This document shows, one piece after another, positions 16,774 to 25,512 of a DNA stretch of 64,000 bases (positions within the stretch are counted from its first letter, which is position 1; every line of letters begins with the position of its first letter). The translations under genes and the position numbers were made by a program. Origin of the DNA: Bog-756 sp963738545 (GTDB lineage: Bacteria > Actinomycetota > Acidimicrobiia > Acidimicrobiales > RAAP-2). Under the pieces are notes generated by a model. That model ran no database searches. It had not been told where the DNA came from and saw only the letters and a list, made by a program, of their open reading frames with translations. The stretch is from NCBI GenBank assembly GCA_963738545.1, contig CAVTXA010000007.1, forward strand, positions 62,001-126,000. The letters run 5' to 3'.

Positions 16774-17685
16774 TTACTTTCCTGCCTCGCTCAGCTGTTC
16801 CTCGGCGTTGGCCAGGAGGGCCTGGAGCCGCACGCCGTGCTCGACGTCGAGATGGTGCGCCACACCTGACCGGGCCGCAGCGGCGAACCCCGAGGCCAGG
16901 CGGAGCACGGCTCCCGCCGTGACGTCGACCGTGCTCACCTCCAAGACACCGTCCGCCGAATAGACCTCGATGCCGGCCCTGGCCGGATCGATGGCCGAAT
17001 AGGCGGTGATCGACGCTTCGCTGACCACCCCGGACTGATGGACCAGTTGGAGGCCGACCCATCGGTGGAGATCCCCCCGGGCCGAGATCTCCTCCACGGG
17101 ACCGAGCGCGGCATCGAGCAGGTCAACCACATGGGGGCCGAGGTCGAGCAGGGGCCCCCGCTCGAGCCGCCACGGGGTGGCAAACACTCCCCCGAGGAAC
17201 CCCCCGGTGATGAACCACCCGCGGCCACCGAGCGGCTCGATCGTTCGACACCCCTCGAGGAAGCGCCGAACCGCCCCGGCGTAGCGCCACGTGAGCACCA
17301 TCTGCGTCGGCACGCCGACGTGGCTGACGACGGCTGCCAGTTCACGGGCCGCCCCCAGTTCAAGGGCGATCGGCTTCTCGAGGAGGAGGGCTTTGCCGGC
17401 CTGCGCCCCCACGATGGCCATCGTCGCCTGGACGTCGGGCGGCACGGCGAAGGCCAGCGCGTCGACGTGGTCGAGCATCTCCTCGAAGCGGCGGAAGCTC
17501 GTGGTCCGGTGGGCGGCGGCCAGGGCCTCAGCCCGGTCCGCCCGCCGGGCCCAGATGCCGGCAAGTTCGGTATCGGGGCACCCGGCCAACATCGGGGCGT
17601 GGAACATGCCCGCCCATGGCCCCGCCCCGACCAGGCCCACACGGACGGGCGGCGGTCCCCCGGCTCCGGAGGCGGCGGCGACCAT
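16774..17685 (-). CDS. Gfo/Idh/MocA-family NAD(P)-dependent oxidoreductase
   Basis: 303 residues. The N-terminal Rossmann fold has the dinucleotide motif VGLVGAGPWAGMFHAP. KALLLEKPIAL (about residues 92-102) is the family EKP signature, whose Lys is catalytic in sugar dehydrogenases of this class. The second domain contains LDLGPHVVDLLDAALG, the usual Asp-x-Gly-x-His motif. These enzymes oxidise or reduce sugars, inositols or related polyols. The substrate is not identifiable, and no sugar transporter is nearby. It diverges from the methyltransferase gene with 310 bases between starts. Confidence 0.88.
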   Translation of the reverse strand: MVAAASGAGGPPPVRVGLVGAGPWAGMFHAPMLAGCPDTELAGIWARRADRAEALAAAHRTTSFRRFEEMLDHVDALAFAVPPDVQATMAIVGAQAGKALLLEKPIALELGAARELAAVVSHVGVPTQMVLTWRYAGAVRRFLEGCRTIEPLGGRGWFITGGFLGGVFATPWRLERGPLLDLGPHVVDLLDAALGPVEEISARGDLHRWVGLQLVHQSGVVSEASITAYSAIDPARAGIEVYSADGVLEVSTVDVTAGAVLRLASGFAAAARSGVAHHLDVEHGVRLQALLANAEEQLSEAGK

Positions 17686-17995
17686 CAGCTCACCGGCACC
17701 AGGTGGTCAGCCTCGGCCGCCGGCGGAGGGCACGGGCACCATCGCACGTACGTTCGGATGGGGGGCACCCACGGGCCAAGGATCGGATCATCGTGACTCT
17801 CCTCGTGCCGTCCGCACGCGCTGGGTCCACGTGGCCGGACGACCCGATGACCTTAACCCCCGGCTCGAGCGGGACCTTCCTGCCCTACTGGCCGACCGGA
17901 CCGTCGACGCGGCGATGCCGATCGACAGGGTGGCCCAGGGCGGGACCCGGACCGTCCTCGAACAAAGACCACCGGTGCGGTGGGATCATGGCCCG
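17686..17995. other. Intergenic region between divergent genes, no gene seen
   Basis: 310 bases between the divergent starts of the oxidoreductase and the methyltransferase. The methyltransferase frame stays open upstream, but the translation is Arg/Pro/Asp-rich and starts poorly, so I do not extend the gene. The region presumably carries both promoters; no operator-like repeat is evident by eye. Confidence 0.5.
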
Positions 17996-18841
17996 ATGAG
18001 CGACTACACGACGGTCAATCTGGCCCACTGGAACAGTCGGGTCCCCCACCATGTCCTGGGCTACGGACTGGAACAATTCCGGTCCGATGCCGACCACCTC
18101 TCCGACGTCGTCCGGTTCGACCGTCCTCGACTCGGGTCCCTCGAAGGTCTCGACGTGGTCCACCTCCAGTGCCACATCGGCACCGACACCCTGTCGCTGT
18201 GGCGACTCGGGGCCCGCAGCGTGACCGGACTGGACTTCTCCACCCCGGCACTGGCGGCCGCCGCACACCTGGCCGACCAGTGCGGGGCTGCCATCGAGTA
18301 CGTCGAGAGCGATCTCTACGACGCCGTCGAGGTGCTGGGGGAGGGCCGCTTCGACCTCGTCTACACCGGCATCGGCGCCCTGTGCTGGCTGCCCGACGTC
18401 AAGCGCTGGGCACGGACGGTCGCTGCACTGTTACGACCGGGAGGCAGGCTGTTCATGCGTGAGGGCCATCCGATGCTGTGGGCGCTCTCCGATCCCCGTC
18501 CGGACGGAATGCTGGTGGTCGAGTACCCCTACTTCGAGACGGACGGCGTGCACCTGTCCGAGTCGTACAGCTATGTCGAGCACGATGAGCCCCTGGCCTC
18601 GCCGGAGTTCGTCCACTTCAACCACGGCCTCGGCCAGGTGATCACGGCGGTGATGGATGCCGGCATGGTCCTGACCGCCATCGAGGAACACGACTCCGTC
18701 CCGTGGAACGCTCTCGGCGATGCCATGGAAGAGGTCGGCGGCGGCGAGTTCCGACTCAGGGACGGCGCCTCACGGCTTCCGTGCACGTACACCGTCCAGG
18801 CCACGAAAGCACCGCAAAGCGGACCGACGGACCACCGGTGA
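17996..18841 (+). CDS. Class I SAM-dependent methyltransferase
   Basis: 281 residues. Motif I is VVHLQCHIGTDTLSLWRLGA followed by VTGLDFS, whose acidic residue binds the SAM ribose. FDLVYTGIGALCWLPDVKRW is motif IV, and LLRPGGRLFMREGHP is the post-motif strand-loop. The N-terminus (YTTVNLAHWNSRVPHH) resembles small-molecule methyltransferases of the UbiE/Methyltransf_11 group. The substrate is unknown. The ATG at 17996 is chosen because the recognisable domain begins there. The next gene starts 118 bases downstream. Confidence 0.88.
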   Translation: MSDYTTVNLAHWNSRVPHHVLGYGLEQFRSDADHLSDVVRFDRPRLGSLEGLDVVHLQCHIGTDTLSLWRLGARSVTGLDFSTPALAAAAHLADQCGAAIEYVESDLYDAVEVLGEGRFDLVYTGIGALCWLPDVKRWARTVAALLRPGGRLFMREGHPMLWALSDPRPDGMLVVEYPYFETDGVHLSESYSYVEHDEPLASPEFVHFNHGLGQVITAVMDAGMVLTAIEEHDSVPWNALGDAMEEVGGGEFRLRDGASRLPCTYTVQATKAPQSGPTDHR

Positions 18842-18959
18842 CCCCGGACGCCGGCGGGTCCTTTGGCGCGTACCACCGCACCGGTGCCGTCCAGGGCGTC
18901 CTCGGTGGGTGAGCTTTAGACTGCCGGCGCCGGGGGCCAATCAGCGCTCAGGGAGGGTC

Positions 18960-19454
18960 ATGACCGGTTCACTCGTGTTCTACGGGATGCTCGGTATCGC
19001 GTCGACGGTGGTCGCCTTCGTCCTCAACCGCCGCCTCTTCACCGGGGGTGGGGCCGGGAGACCCACGCTGCTCGAGGGCCTCTACTTCCTCTTGGGCGTG
19101 ATCTCGCTCGGCCTCGGCTGGTACTTCAACGTCCGCTACACCCACCAGTACGGCCACCAGGCCACCTACGTCGGGTACACCAAGGCCCTCTTCAGCAACT
19201 GGGCTGCGGACTCGGCGGCCCAGGACTACATCATGGTCAACCTCGTCCTGCTCCCCTTGTGGACGATCGTCGACGGACGGCGGCGGGGACTGCGGGCCCC
19301 GTGGATCTTCTTCGTCATGAGTCTCTTCACCAGCCTGGCCTTCGCCATGGCCTTCTACCTGGCCTTCGTGGAACGACAGCTCCGTGTCACCCGCCCCGAG
19401 GGAACCAAGGCGCCCGTGGTTCCGGCACCGGTCGAGCAGGGGCTGCACGGCTGA
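18960..19454 (+). CDS. Multi-pass membrane protein resembling DUF2834
   Basis: 164 residues with about four membrane helices: residues 5-22, 40-55 (LYFLLGVISLGLGWYF), 88-100 (VNLVLLPLWTIV) and 113-134 (WIFFVMSLFTSLAFAMAFYLAF). Conserved-looking features are WYFNVRYTHQ after helix 2, DGRRRGLRAPW between helices 3 and 4, and FVERQLR at the end, which recalls the DUF2834 family; I hold that only loosely. GGGAGGG directly precedes the ATG. The ABC permease gene follows 106 bases later on the same strand. Confidence 0.65.
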   Translation: MTGSLVFYGMLGIASTVVAFVLNRRLFTGGGAGRPTLLEGLYFLLGVISLGLGWYFNVRYTHQYGHQATYVGYTKALFSNWAADSAAQDYIMVNLVLLPLWTIVDGRRRGLRAPWIFFVMSLFTSLAFAMAFYLAFVERQLRVTRPEGTKAPVVPAPVEQGLHG

Positions 19455-19560
19455 GGCCGGTGCCCGGTCCCTCCCGGTCCCTCCCGGGGTCACCGTGGTG
19501 GGCGCACGGGAGGCCCGGGCCCGGATCGGCACGGAGCACAGCGACCGCGGCTATGTCATC

Positions 19561-20619
19561 ATGGCGCCGATGTTGGCGGTCACCTTGGCGGACCTCACCT
19601 TCCGGTTCAAGCAGTTCATCATTGCCGTCGTCGGCGCCGGTGCCGTGCTGGCCCTGGCCCTGTTGATGGCCGGACTGGTCCACGGCTTCACCACCGAGAC
19701 CGCCCAGACCGTGGGCGGGGTGGGCGCCGACCGCTGGGTACTCACGGTGGGCTCTGCCGGCCGCATCGCCGCCGTCGGGGTGTTCCCCCAATCGGACGTG
19801 GCCCGGATCGGGCGCACTCGGGGAGTCACGCGTTCGGATCCGCTGGCCATCCTCCCGACCGAGGTACTCCGGACCACCGACGGCGACATCACGGTCAACG
19901 TCGTCGGCGTGCGGCTCGGCGGGCTCGGCGATCCCCAGGCCATCGCGGGCCGGAATCTGACCGGAAACGACCAGCTGGTGGTGGATGTGCGCGCCGGCCT
20001 ACCCGTGGGCAGTGACGTCCGGCTCGGGTCCACCCGGTACCGGGTGGTCGGGCAGGTCGCGAACCGTACGCTGCTGGCCGGGGCACCGATGGTCTACACC
20101 TCACTCGCCGACGCCCAGGCCCTGGCCCTCGGCGGCCGCCCCCTCGTCACGGCGGCGGTGACCACGGGTGTCCCCACCTCGGTTCCAACCGGCCTGCGGG
20201 TCATGACCAACCAGGCGGTCGAGCAGAGCACGGTGGCCGCCCTGGGCCCGGCCGTCTCCTCCATCAACAACACCAAACAGCTGATGTGGGTGATCTCGGG
20301 CATCATCATCGCCGCGCTGGTGTACGTCTCCGCCCTCCAGAGGGTGCGGGACTTCGCCGTACTGAAGGCGCTGGGGTCCTCATCGTTAGCCCTCTACTTC
20401 AGCCTGGCCCTCCAAGCCGTGTTGGTGGCGCTGGCCGCCGCCCTGTTCGCCGTCGTCGCCTCGCAGTTCATGGGCGGCCTGTTCCAACAGCCCGTCACCA
20501 TCCCCGCCAACGCCTATGTCGCCCTTCCCCTGATTGCCGTGGTGGTCGGGATGTTGGCCAGCCTGGTGGCCCTCCGACAGGCGACGGGCGCCGATCCCGC
20601 CACTGCCTTCGGGGGTTGA
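19561..20619 (+). CDS. ABC transporter permease, FtsX/MacB type
   Basis: 352 residues. A first membrane helix near residues 20-42 (FIIAVVGAGAVLALALLMAGLV) is followed by a large extracytoplasmic domain of about 190 residues, then three C-terminal helices. The last part contains SALQRVRDFAVLKALGSSS, the signature of FtsX-like permeases of the MacB/DevC/LolC group. Such pumps are mechanotransmitters or exporters of peptides, lipids or drugs. The ATPase gene starts four bases after this stop, so the two form one transporter. An in-frame extension upstream exists, but the membrane protein clearly begins at MAPMLAV. Confidence 0.87.
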   Translation: MAPMLAVTLADLTFRFKQFIIAVVGAGAVLALALLMAGLVHGFTTETAQTVGGVGADRWVLTVGSAGRIAAVGVFPQSDVARIGRTRGVTRSDPLAILPTEVLRTTDGDITVNVVGVRLGGLGDPQAIAGRNLTGNDQLVVDVRAGLPVGSDVRLGSTRYRVVGQVANRTLLAGAPMVYTSLADAQALALGGRPLVTAAVTTGVPTSVPTGLRVMTNQAVEQSTVAALGPAVSSINNTKQLMWVISGIIIAALVYVSALQRVRDFAVLKALGSSSLALYFSLALQAVLVALAAALFAVVASQFMGGLFQQPVTIPANAYVALPLIAVVVGMLASLVALRQATGADPATAFGG

Positions 20620-20622
20620 TCG

Positions 20623-21660
20623 ATGGTCAGTCTGGTCGCCCAGGACGTCACCATGGCCTTCGCTTCCGGGGGTTATCTGGTCCGCCCGCTGCACGAGTTC
20701 TCCTTCCGCGCCGGCGACGGCGAACTGGTGGTCCTGTTGGGACCGTCGGGATGCGGGAAGACAACCCTGCTCTCGTGCCTGGCCGGGCTCCTGACGCCGA
20801 CCGAGGGCTCCATCGTCTTCGACGGAACCACGGTGACCGAGCTGGCCGGAGGGTCTTTGGCCGACTATCGCCGGCACACCGTGGGCGTGGTCTTCCAGGC
20901 CTTCAACCTCATCCGCAGCCTGACTGCCCGATCCAACGTGATGGTCCCCCTCCGGCTGGCCGGCGTGCCCCGCGCCGAGGCCAGGCAGCGCGCCGACACG
21001 CTCCTCGAGCGGGTCGATCTCGGGGAACGGGGCAACCACCGTCCCGACCAGATGTCCGGGGGCCAGCAGCAGCGAGTGGCCATCGCCCGCGCCCTGGTCC
21101 AGGACCCGCCGCTGGTCCTGGCCGACGAGCCGACCGCCCATCTCGACTACATCCAGGTGGAAGGGATCCTGCGCCTGCTTCGAGAGATCGCCTCGCCCGG
21201 CCGCATGGTCGTCGTGGCCACCCACGATGAGCGCATCACGGCATTGGCCGACACCATCGTGGAACTGGCGCCCCATCTGCCCGACACCGAGCGCGAGCCT
21301 CACCACGTCGTCCTCAGCGCCGGGCAGGTGCTCTTCCGGCAGGGAGACACCAGCGACCTCGTCTACGTGGTCGAGGAGGGTGAGGTCGAAATCTACCGTG
21401 AGACGGACCATCGCGGCGAGGAGCACGTCACCGTCATCGGCCCGGGAGGCTACTTCGGGGAGCTCGGTCCGCTGCTCAATCTTCCCCGGGCGGCGTCGGC
21501 CCGGGGGAGGACCGACGCCACCGTCGTCGGCTACAGCTCCCGCCTCTTTCGGCGGCTCTACCCGGGTGGACCGGGCAACGGCCGGCCTGAGGGCCCGGGC
21601 CGGCACGGGCGGCGTCCGGTCAGCACGAAGCCACCACGGTCCGAGGACGGTCTGTCCTAG
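20623..21660 (+). CDS. ABC transporter ATPase fused to a cyclic-nucleotide-binding domain
   Basis: 345 residues. The first ~220 are a MacB/LolD-type ATPase: Walker A GPSGCGKTTLLS, Q-loop VFQAFNLI, signature MSGGQQQRVAIARAL, Walker B LVLADEPTAHLD and H-loop VVATHD. The remainder is a CAP-like jelly roll: LSAGQVLFRQGDTSDLVYVVEEG, then the phosphate-binding cassette FGELGPLLNLPRAASARG with Gly-Glu and Arg in place. A His/Arg-rich tail follows. The fusion suggests direct control of this exporter by a cyclic nucleotide. It starts four bases after the permease stop. Domain calls are firm; ligand control is inference. Confidence 0.9.
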   Translation: MVSLVAQDVTMAFASGGYLVRPLHEFSFRAGDGELVVLLGPSGCGKTTLLSCLAGLLTPTEGSIVFDGTTVTELAGGSLADYRRHTVGVVFQAFNLIRSLTARSNVMVPLRLAGVPRAEARQRADTLLERVDLGERGNHRPDQMSGGQQQRVAIARALVQDPPLVLADEPTAHLDYIQVEGILRLLREIASPGRMVVVATHDERITALADTIVELAPHLPDTEREPHHVVLSAGQVLFRQGDTSDLVYVVEEGEVEIYRETDHRGEEHVTVIGPGGYFGELGPLLNLPRAASARGRTDATVVGYSSRLFRRLYPGGPGNGRPEGPGRHGRRPVSTKPPRSEDGLS

Positions 21661-21699
21661 TCTCGGCTCGACCCAGTCCCACGAGAAGGCCGACCCCAC

Positions 21700-22716
21700 G
21701 TGCACATTCCTCTCCCGTTCCACGAGAACACGGCGACGGCAGCCGTCTCCACCGGTGAGCTCCCCTCCCCCGAGATGGTCGAGTCCCTACTCGAGGAGGT
21801 GTACGGCCTCTACCTCCCGGTCGCCGAGGGAGCGGTGGCCGACTACATCCCGGCCCTGGCCACCACCGACCCCGCGCTCTTCGGCGCCAGCATCGTCGGG
21901 GTCCGGGGGCGGTCCTTCTCCGTCGGCAGCGCCCACCACCCGTTCTCCATCCAGAGCATCTCCAAGGCCTTCGTCTTCGCCCTGGTCTGCGACGCCATCG
22001 GGCACGACGAGGCCCGCGTGAAGCTGGGTGTGAACGCCACCGGCCTGGCCTTCAACTCGGTCATGGCCATCGAGCTCAACGAGGAGCGGACCATGAACCC
22101 GATGGTCAACGCCGGGGCCATGGCCACCACCAGCCTGGTGCCGGGGCGGACCCCGGCCGAGCGGTGGGCGTTCATCGTTACCGGGCTGTCGAAGTTCGCC
22201 GGGCGCGACCTGGTGCTCGACGACGAGGTCTACGCCTCCGAGTCCGCCACCAACCTGCGCAACCAGGGCATCGCCCACCTGCTCGAGAGCTACGGCCGGC
22301 TGTACGCCGATCCCGACGAGACCACCGACCTGTACACCCGGCAGTGCTCACTCCTGGTGTGCGCGGCCGACTTGGCTGCCATGGGCGCCACCCTGGCCGA
22401 CGGTGGGGTCAACCCCATCACGGGCGAGCAGGTCATCGAGGCCCACAACTGCAAGCACGTGCTGGCCGCCATGGCCACCGCCGGCCTGTACGAGCACTCG
22501 GGGGACTGGCTCTACGAGGTCGGCCTGCCGGGCAAGAGCGGTGTGAGCGGGGGCATCGTCACCATCGCCCCGGGCAAGGGGGGCATGGGGACGTTCTCAC
22601 CGCCTCTGGACGCGGCCGGCAACAGTGTGCGGGGCCAGCGGGCCACCCGCCACCTCGCCGAGAAGCTGGGGCTCAATGTGTTCGCGTCCAAGCCCCTGGG
22701 TCCGGTCGGAGCCTGA
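21700..22716 (+). CDS. glsA: Glutaminase A
   Basis: 338 residues, GTG start. The serine-dependent beta-lactamase-like glutaminase fold is shown by FSIQSISKAFVFALV (the Ser-x-x-Lys nucleophile motif), NEERTMNPMVNAGAM and the C-terminal GLPGKSGVSGGIVTIAPGKGGMG. It hydrolyses glutamine to glutamate and ammonia in the cytoplasm, giving nitrogen or acid-tolerance functions. Length is close to the usual 310-340. It follows the ABC-ATPase gene by 39 bases on the same strand, so it may be co-transcribed. Confidence 0.93.
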   Translation: MHIPLPFHENTATAAVSTGELPSPEMVESLLEEVYGLYLPVAEGAVADYIPALATTDPALFGASIVGVRGRSFSVGSAHHPFSIQSISKAFVFALVCDAIGHDEARVKLGVNATGLAFNSVMAIELNEERTMNPMVNAGAMATTSLVPGRTPAERWAFIVTGLSKFAGRDLVLDDEVYASESATNLRNQGIAHLLESYGRLYADPDETTDLYTRQCSLLVCAADLAAMGATLADGGVNPITGEQVIEAHNCKHVLAAMATAGLYEHSGDWLYEVGLPGKSGVSGGIVTIAPGKGGMGTFSPPLDAAGNSVRGQRATRHLAEKLGLNVFASKPLGPVGA

Positions 22717-22730
22717 ACCGTCGCTTGTCG

Positions 22731-23507
22731 TCAGGTGGTGCCAGCGCCGGTGGTCAGCGCCTTGGGCATCTCGATGGCGAAGTCCTCATGGGAGATGGTC
22801 TGGAGTTCGGCCACCCCTTGGAGCAGGTGGCGCTCCCAGGTGCCCCGGAGCCGCTCGAGCACCGGCGCGTCGACCTCGATGCGGAACTCCTCCACCTCGT
22901 AGGAGTCGTTGAGGTAGATGCCCACGTCGTAGGGCGGGCCCACCGACAGGTTGGCCGCCGCCGTGCTCATCATCGAACCCACGGCGATCATGGTCGCCGT
23001 CTCGAGGTCCACCCTGGTCTCGACGGCCAGCTCCAACATGAATTTCCCGTACTTGCTCTCACCGATCTGCAGGAAGGGACGCTCGTCCGAGGCCCGGATG
23101 TAGTTGCCTTCGGGGTAGATGAGGAGGATGTCGGCGGGATCGCTTCCCACCTGGCCACCGAGGATGAACGTGGCCGTTCCGTCCGATCCGGAGTCGGCCA
23201 GGGCGTCCCGGTGGCCCAGGGCCACCTGGCGGCCCAGCCGGCCCACGTAGAGGGCGGCCTCGAAGAGATGGGACACCGTGGCCAGGCTCTCGACGCCGTC
23301 GGACTGGAGGTCCCGAGCGACGCGGTCGAGGACCTCCTGAGTGGTGGCCAGGTTGCCGGCCGACTCGATGACGAAGACCCGGTCGGGAGCGGGGCGCAAG
23401 ATGTGCTGTTTGCGGTACGAGCTGACGTTGTCGACACCGGCATTGGTCCTGGTGTCCGCCAGGAACACGAGTCCCTCGTCGAGGCGCAGGGCCAGGCAGT
23501 AGGTCAC
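22731..23507 (-). CDS. Anbu-type proteasome-like peptidase
   Basis: 258 residues of the Ntn-hydrolase proteasome-beta superfamily. MTYCLALRLDEGLVFLADTRTNAG matches the Anbu (ancestral beta subunit) N-terminus: Thr2 is exposed after Met removal, and Asp in ADTRTN and Lys in YRKQHI complete the usual triad. Further family-like parts are FVIESAGNLATTQEVLD, ILGGQVG and YGKFMLELAVE. Anbu homologues self-assemble into open helical rings; their substrates are unsettled. In many bacteria Anbu sits with an alpha-E protein, an ATP-grasp protein and a transglutaminase; none is present here. It converges on glsA with 14 bases between stops. Confidence 0.85.
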   Translation of the reverse strand: MTYCLALRLDEGLVFLADTRTNAGVDNVSSYRKQHILRPAPDRVFVIESAGNLATTQEVLDRVARDLQSDGVESLATVSHLFEAALYVGRLGRQVALGHRDALADSGSDGTATFILGGQVGSDPADILLIYPEGNYIRASDERPFLQIGESKYGKFMLELAVETRVDLETATMIAVGSMMSTAAANLSVGPPYDVGIYLNDSYEVEEFRIEVDAPVLERLRGTWERHLLQGVAELQTISHEDFAIEMPKALTTGAGTT

Positions 23508-23729
23508 GATCTCCTCCGTCTCTCCGCCGGTCGCGCGTGCCGCCGGCTGCGCTCAAGCTACCCCGGGCCGTCGCCGAATCGAGGCGAGGCTGCGGGCGCC
23601 TCGATCACTCCGGACCGTCATACCGGACCAGCGGCAGCCTCCACGAGGTCGGAGCGTCGACCGCGGTCCGGTGGTTCGGCTCGGGACCCATGCCCGCCCC
23701 TGCAGACCAAGAGCAGTAGCTTCCCCTCC

Positions 23730-25409
23730 ATGGCCGAATCGAGCGACCCGGCGTCCGTCGAAACCGGAGCGGGCGGCGCGGCCAAAGCCGGGTCCGCGGT
23801 GCTGCTCATCCTGGCCTCGGGTCAGTTCCTCATGACCCTGGACTCCTCGGTGATGAACGTGTCCATCAAGTCCGTAGCCAACGACCTCGGCACCACGGTG
23901 TCCGGCATCCAGACGGCCATCACGCTCTACACCCTGGTCATGGCGGCGTTCATGATCACCGGGGGCAAGATCGGGGCCCTCATCGGACGGAGGAAAGCCT
24001 TCGCCGTGGGTCTCGTCGTCTACGGCTGTGGATCACTGACCACGGCGGTCGCCCCCAACCTCACGGTGCTCATCATCGGCTGGTCGGTGCTCGAAGGGCT
24101 GGGCGCCGCGCTCATCATGCCGGCGATCGTGGCGCTCGTGGCCGGCAACTTCCCGCAGGAGCGCCGCTCGGCGGCCTACGGACTGATCGCCGCGGCCGGG
24201 GCCATCGCCGTGGCCGCGGGGCCGTTGATCGGCGGTGCCGTCACCACCTTCGCCTCGTGGCGGTGGGTGTTCGTGGGCGAGGTGGTGATCGTGGCCGTCA
24301 TCCTGGTGGGGCTGCGCAAGATCCATGACCGCGGGCCCGAGGCCCGGGTGGCCTTCGACCTGGTCGGGGCCGTCCTGTCCATCGTCGGGCTCTCCCTCAC
24401 GGTCTTCGGCGTCCTTCGCTCCGGGACCTGGGGATTCGTCCGGCCCAAGCCCGGAGGTCCGGTCGTCCTCGGCGTGTCACCGGTGGTGTGGCTGGTCCTC
24501 GGCGGCCTCCTGGTCATCGCCGGCCTGCTGGCCTGGGAGAGCCATCTCGAGCACGGGGGCGGTGAACCGCTCTTCCGACCCTCCATGTTCCACAACGTGC
24601 AGATGACCGGGGGACTGGTGGCCTTCTTCTTCCAGTTCATGGTGCAGTCCGGCATCTTCTTCACCATTCCCTTGTTCCTCTCCGTGGTGTTGGAGCTGAG
24701 TGCCCTCCAGACCGGGCTCCGCCTCCTCCCCCTCTCGGTGACCCTGCTCCTCGCCGCCCTCCTCGTACCCCGCCTGGCCCCGAAGGCGTCTCCCCGGACC
24801 GTGGTCCGTATCGGCCTGCTCTTGATGCTGGCTGGCACCGTGGTCCTGGTGGCCGGACTCGATCCGGGGGCCAATGCCGGGATCGTCCTCATTCCCATGG
24901 CCCTGGTGGGCCTCGGCATCGGCGCCCTGGCCTCCCAGCTCGGAGCGGTGACGGTCTCGGCCATGCCCGACTCGCAGAGTGCCGAGGTGGGCGGCCTCCA
25001 GAACACCTTCACCAACTTCGGCGCCTCCCTCGGGACCGCACTGGTCGGAGCGGTCCTGATCGGCAGTCTCACCTCCAGCTTCATCACCGGGGTGACCAAC
25101 AACCCGGCGGTGCCGCCTCAGGTGACCTCCCAGGCCACCGTCCAGATGGAGAGCGGTGTGCCCTTCGTCTCCGACTCCCAACTGCGCACCGCCCTGGAGA
25201 CCACCGATCTGCCCACGGCCACTCAGGATGCCATCGTCGCCGAGAACGCCTCCGCCCGGCTGATCGGGCTGCGGAGCGCGCTGTGGCTGGTGGCCCTGCT
25301 CATCGTGGTGGGGCTGTTCTTCACCGGCATGCTCCCCAAGCGAGCCCTGTCGGCCGGCTCCGGGGAAGCGTCCCCGCTCGACGGACCCGGCGGGCGTCTG
25401 GCCTCCTGA
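23730..25409 (+). CDS. MFS transporter, DHA2-like drug/proton antiporter family
   Basis: 559 residues with about fourteen membrane helices and a short cytosolic N-terminus. MTLDSSVMNVSIKSVANDLG is the conserved helix-1 motif of DHA2 pumps. The loop-2/3 motif is GGKIGALIGRRKAF, and GPLIGGAV in helix 5 is motif C of antiporters. A large loop is present before the last helix. Such proteins export drugs, dyes or metabolites in exchange for protons. The ATG at 23730 begins the recognisable protein; the frame is open upstream only because of GC bias. No adjacent regulator is evident. Confidence 0.9.
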   Translation: MAESSDPASVETGAGGAAKAGSAVLLILASGQFLMTLDSSVMNVSIKSVANDLGTTVSGIQTAITLYTLVMAAFMITGGKIGALIGRRKAFAVGLVVYGCGSLTTAVAPNLTVLIIGWSVLEGLGAALIMPAIVALVAGNFPQERRSAAYGLIAAAGAIAVAAGPLIGGAVTTFASWRWVFVGEVVIVAVILVGLRKIHDRGPEARVAFDLVGAVLSIVGLSLTVFGVLRSGTWGFVRPKPGGPVVLGVSPVVWLVLGGLLVIAGLLAWESHLEHGGGEPLFRPSMFHNVQMTGGLVAFFFQFMVQSGIFFTIPLFLSVVLELSALQTGLRLLPLSVTLLLAALLVPRLAPKASPRTVVRIGLLLMLAGTVVLVAGLDPGANAGIVLIPMALVGLGIGALASQLGAVTVSAMPDSQSAEVGGLQNTFTNFGASLGTALVGAVLIGSLTSSFITGVTNNPAVPPQVTSQATVQMESGVPFVSDSQLRTALETTDLPTATQDAIVAENASARLIGLRSALWLVALLIVVGLFFTGMLPKRALSAGSGEASPLDGPGGRLAS

Positions 25410-25450
25410 CCCACGGCCCCCGAACCTGGGGACCCTCCCACGGGAAAGAG

Positions 25451-25464
25451 TGCACTCGAGTGCA
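25451..25464. promoter_or_regulatory. 14-base perfect palindrome upstream of the GGDEF gene
   Basis: TGCACTCGAGTGCA reads identically on both strands. It lies 49 bases before the start of the diguanylate cyclase gene and 42 bases after the MFS stop. The position and symmetry suit a dimeric regulator's operator. No second copy was noticed by eye in the window. Confidence 0.4.
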
Positions 25465-25512
25465 TCGTCGACGCCTCTCAAGAAGCGCCCGGTTCGAGCC
25501 GATACCGGGTAG

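Noticed and set aside
22164..23729. Upstream extension of the MFS transporter frame.
   Set aside because: The extension is antisense to Anbu or out of frame with glsA and low in protein-like character; the family start is at 23730.
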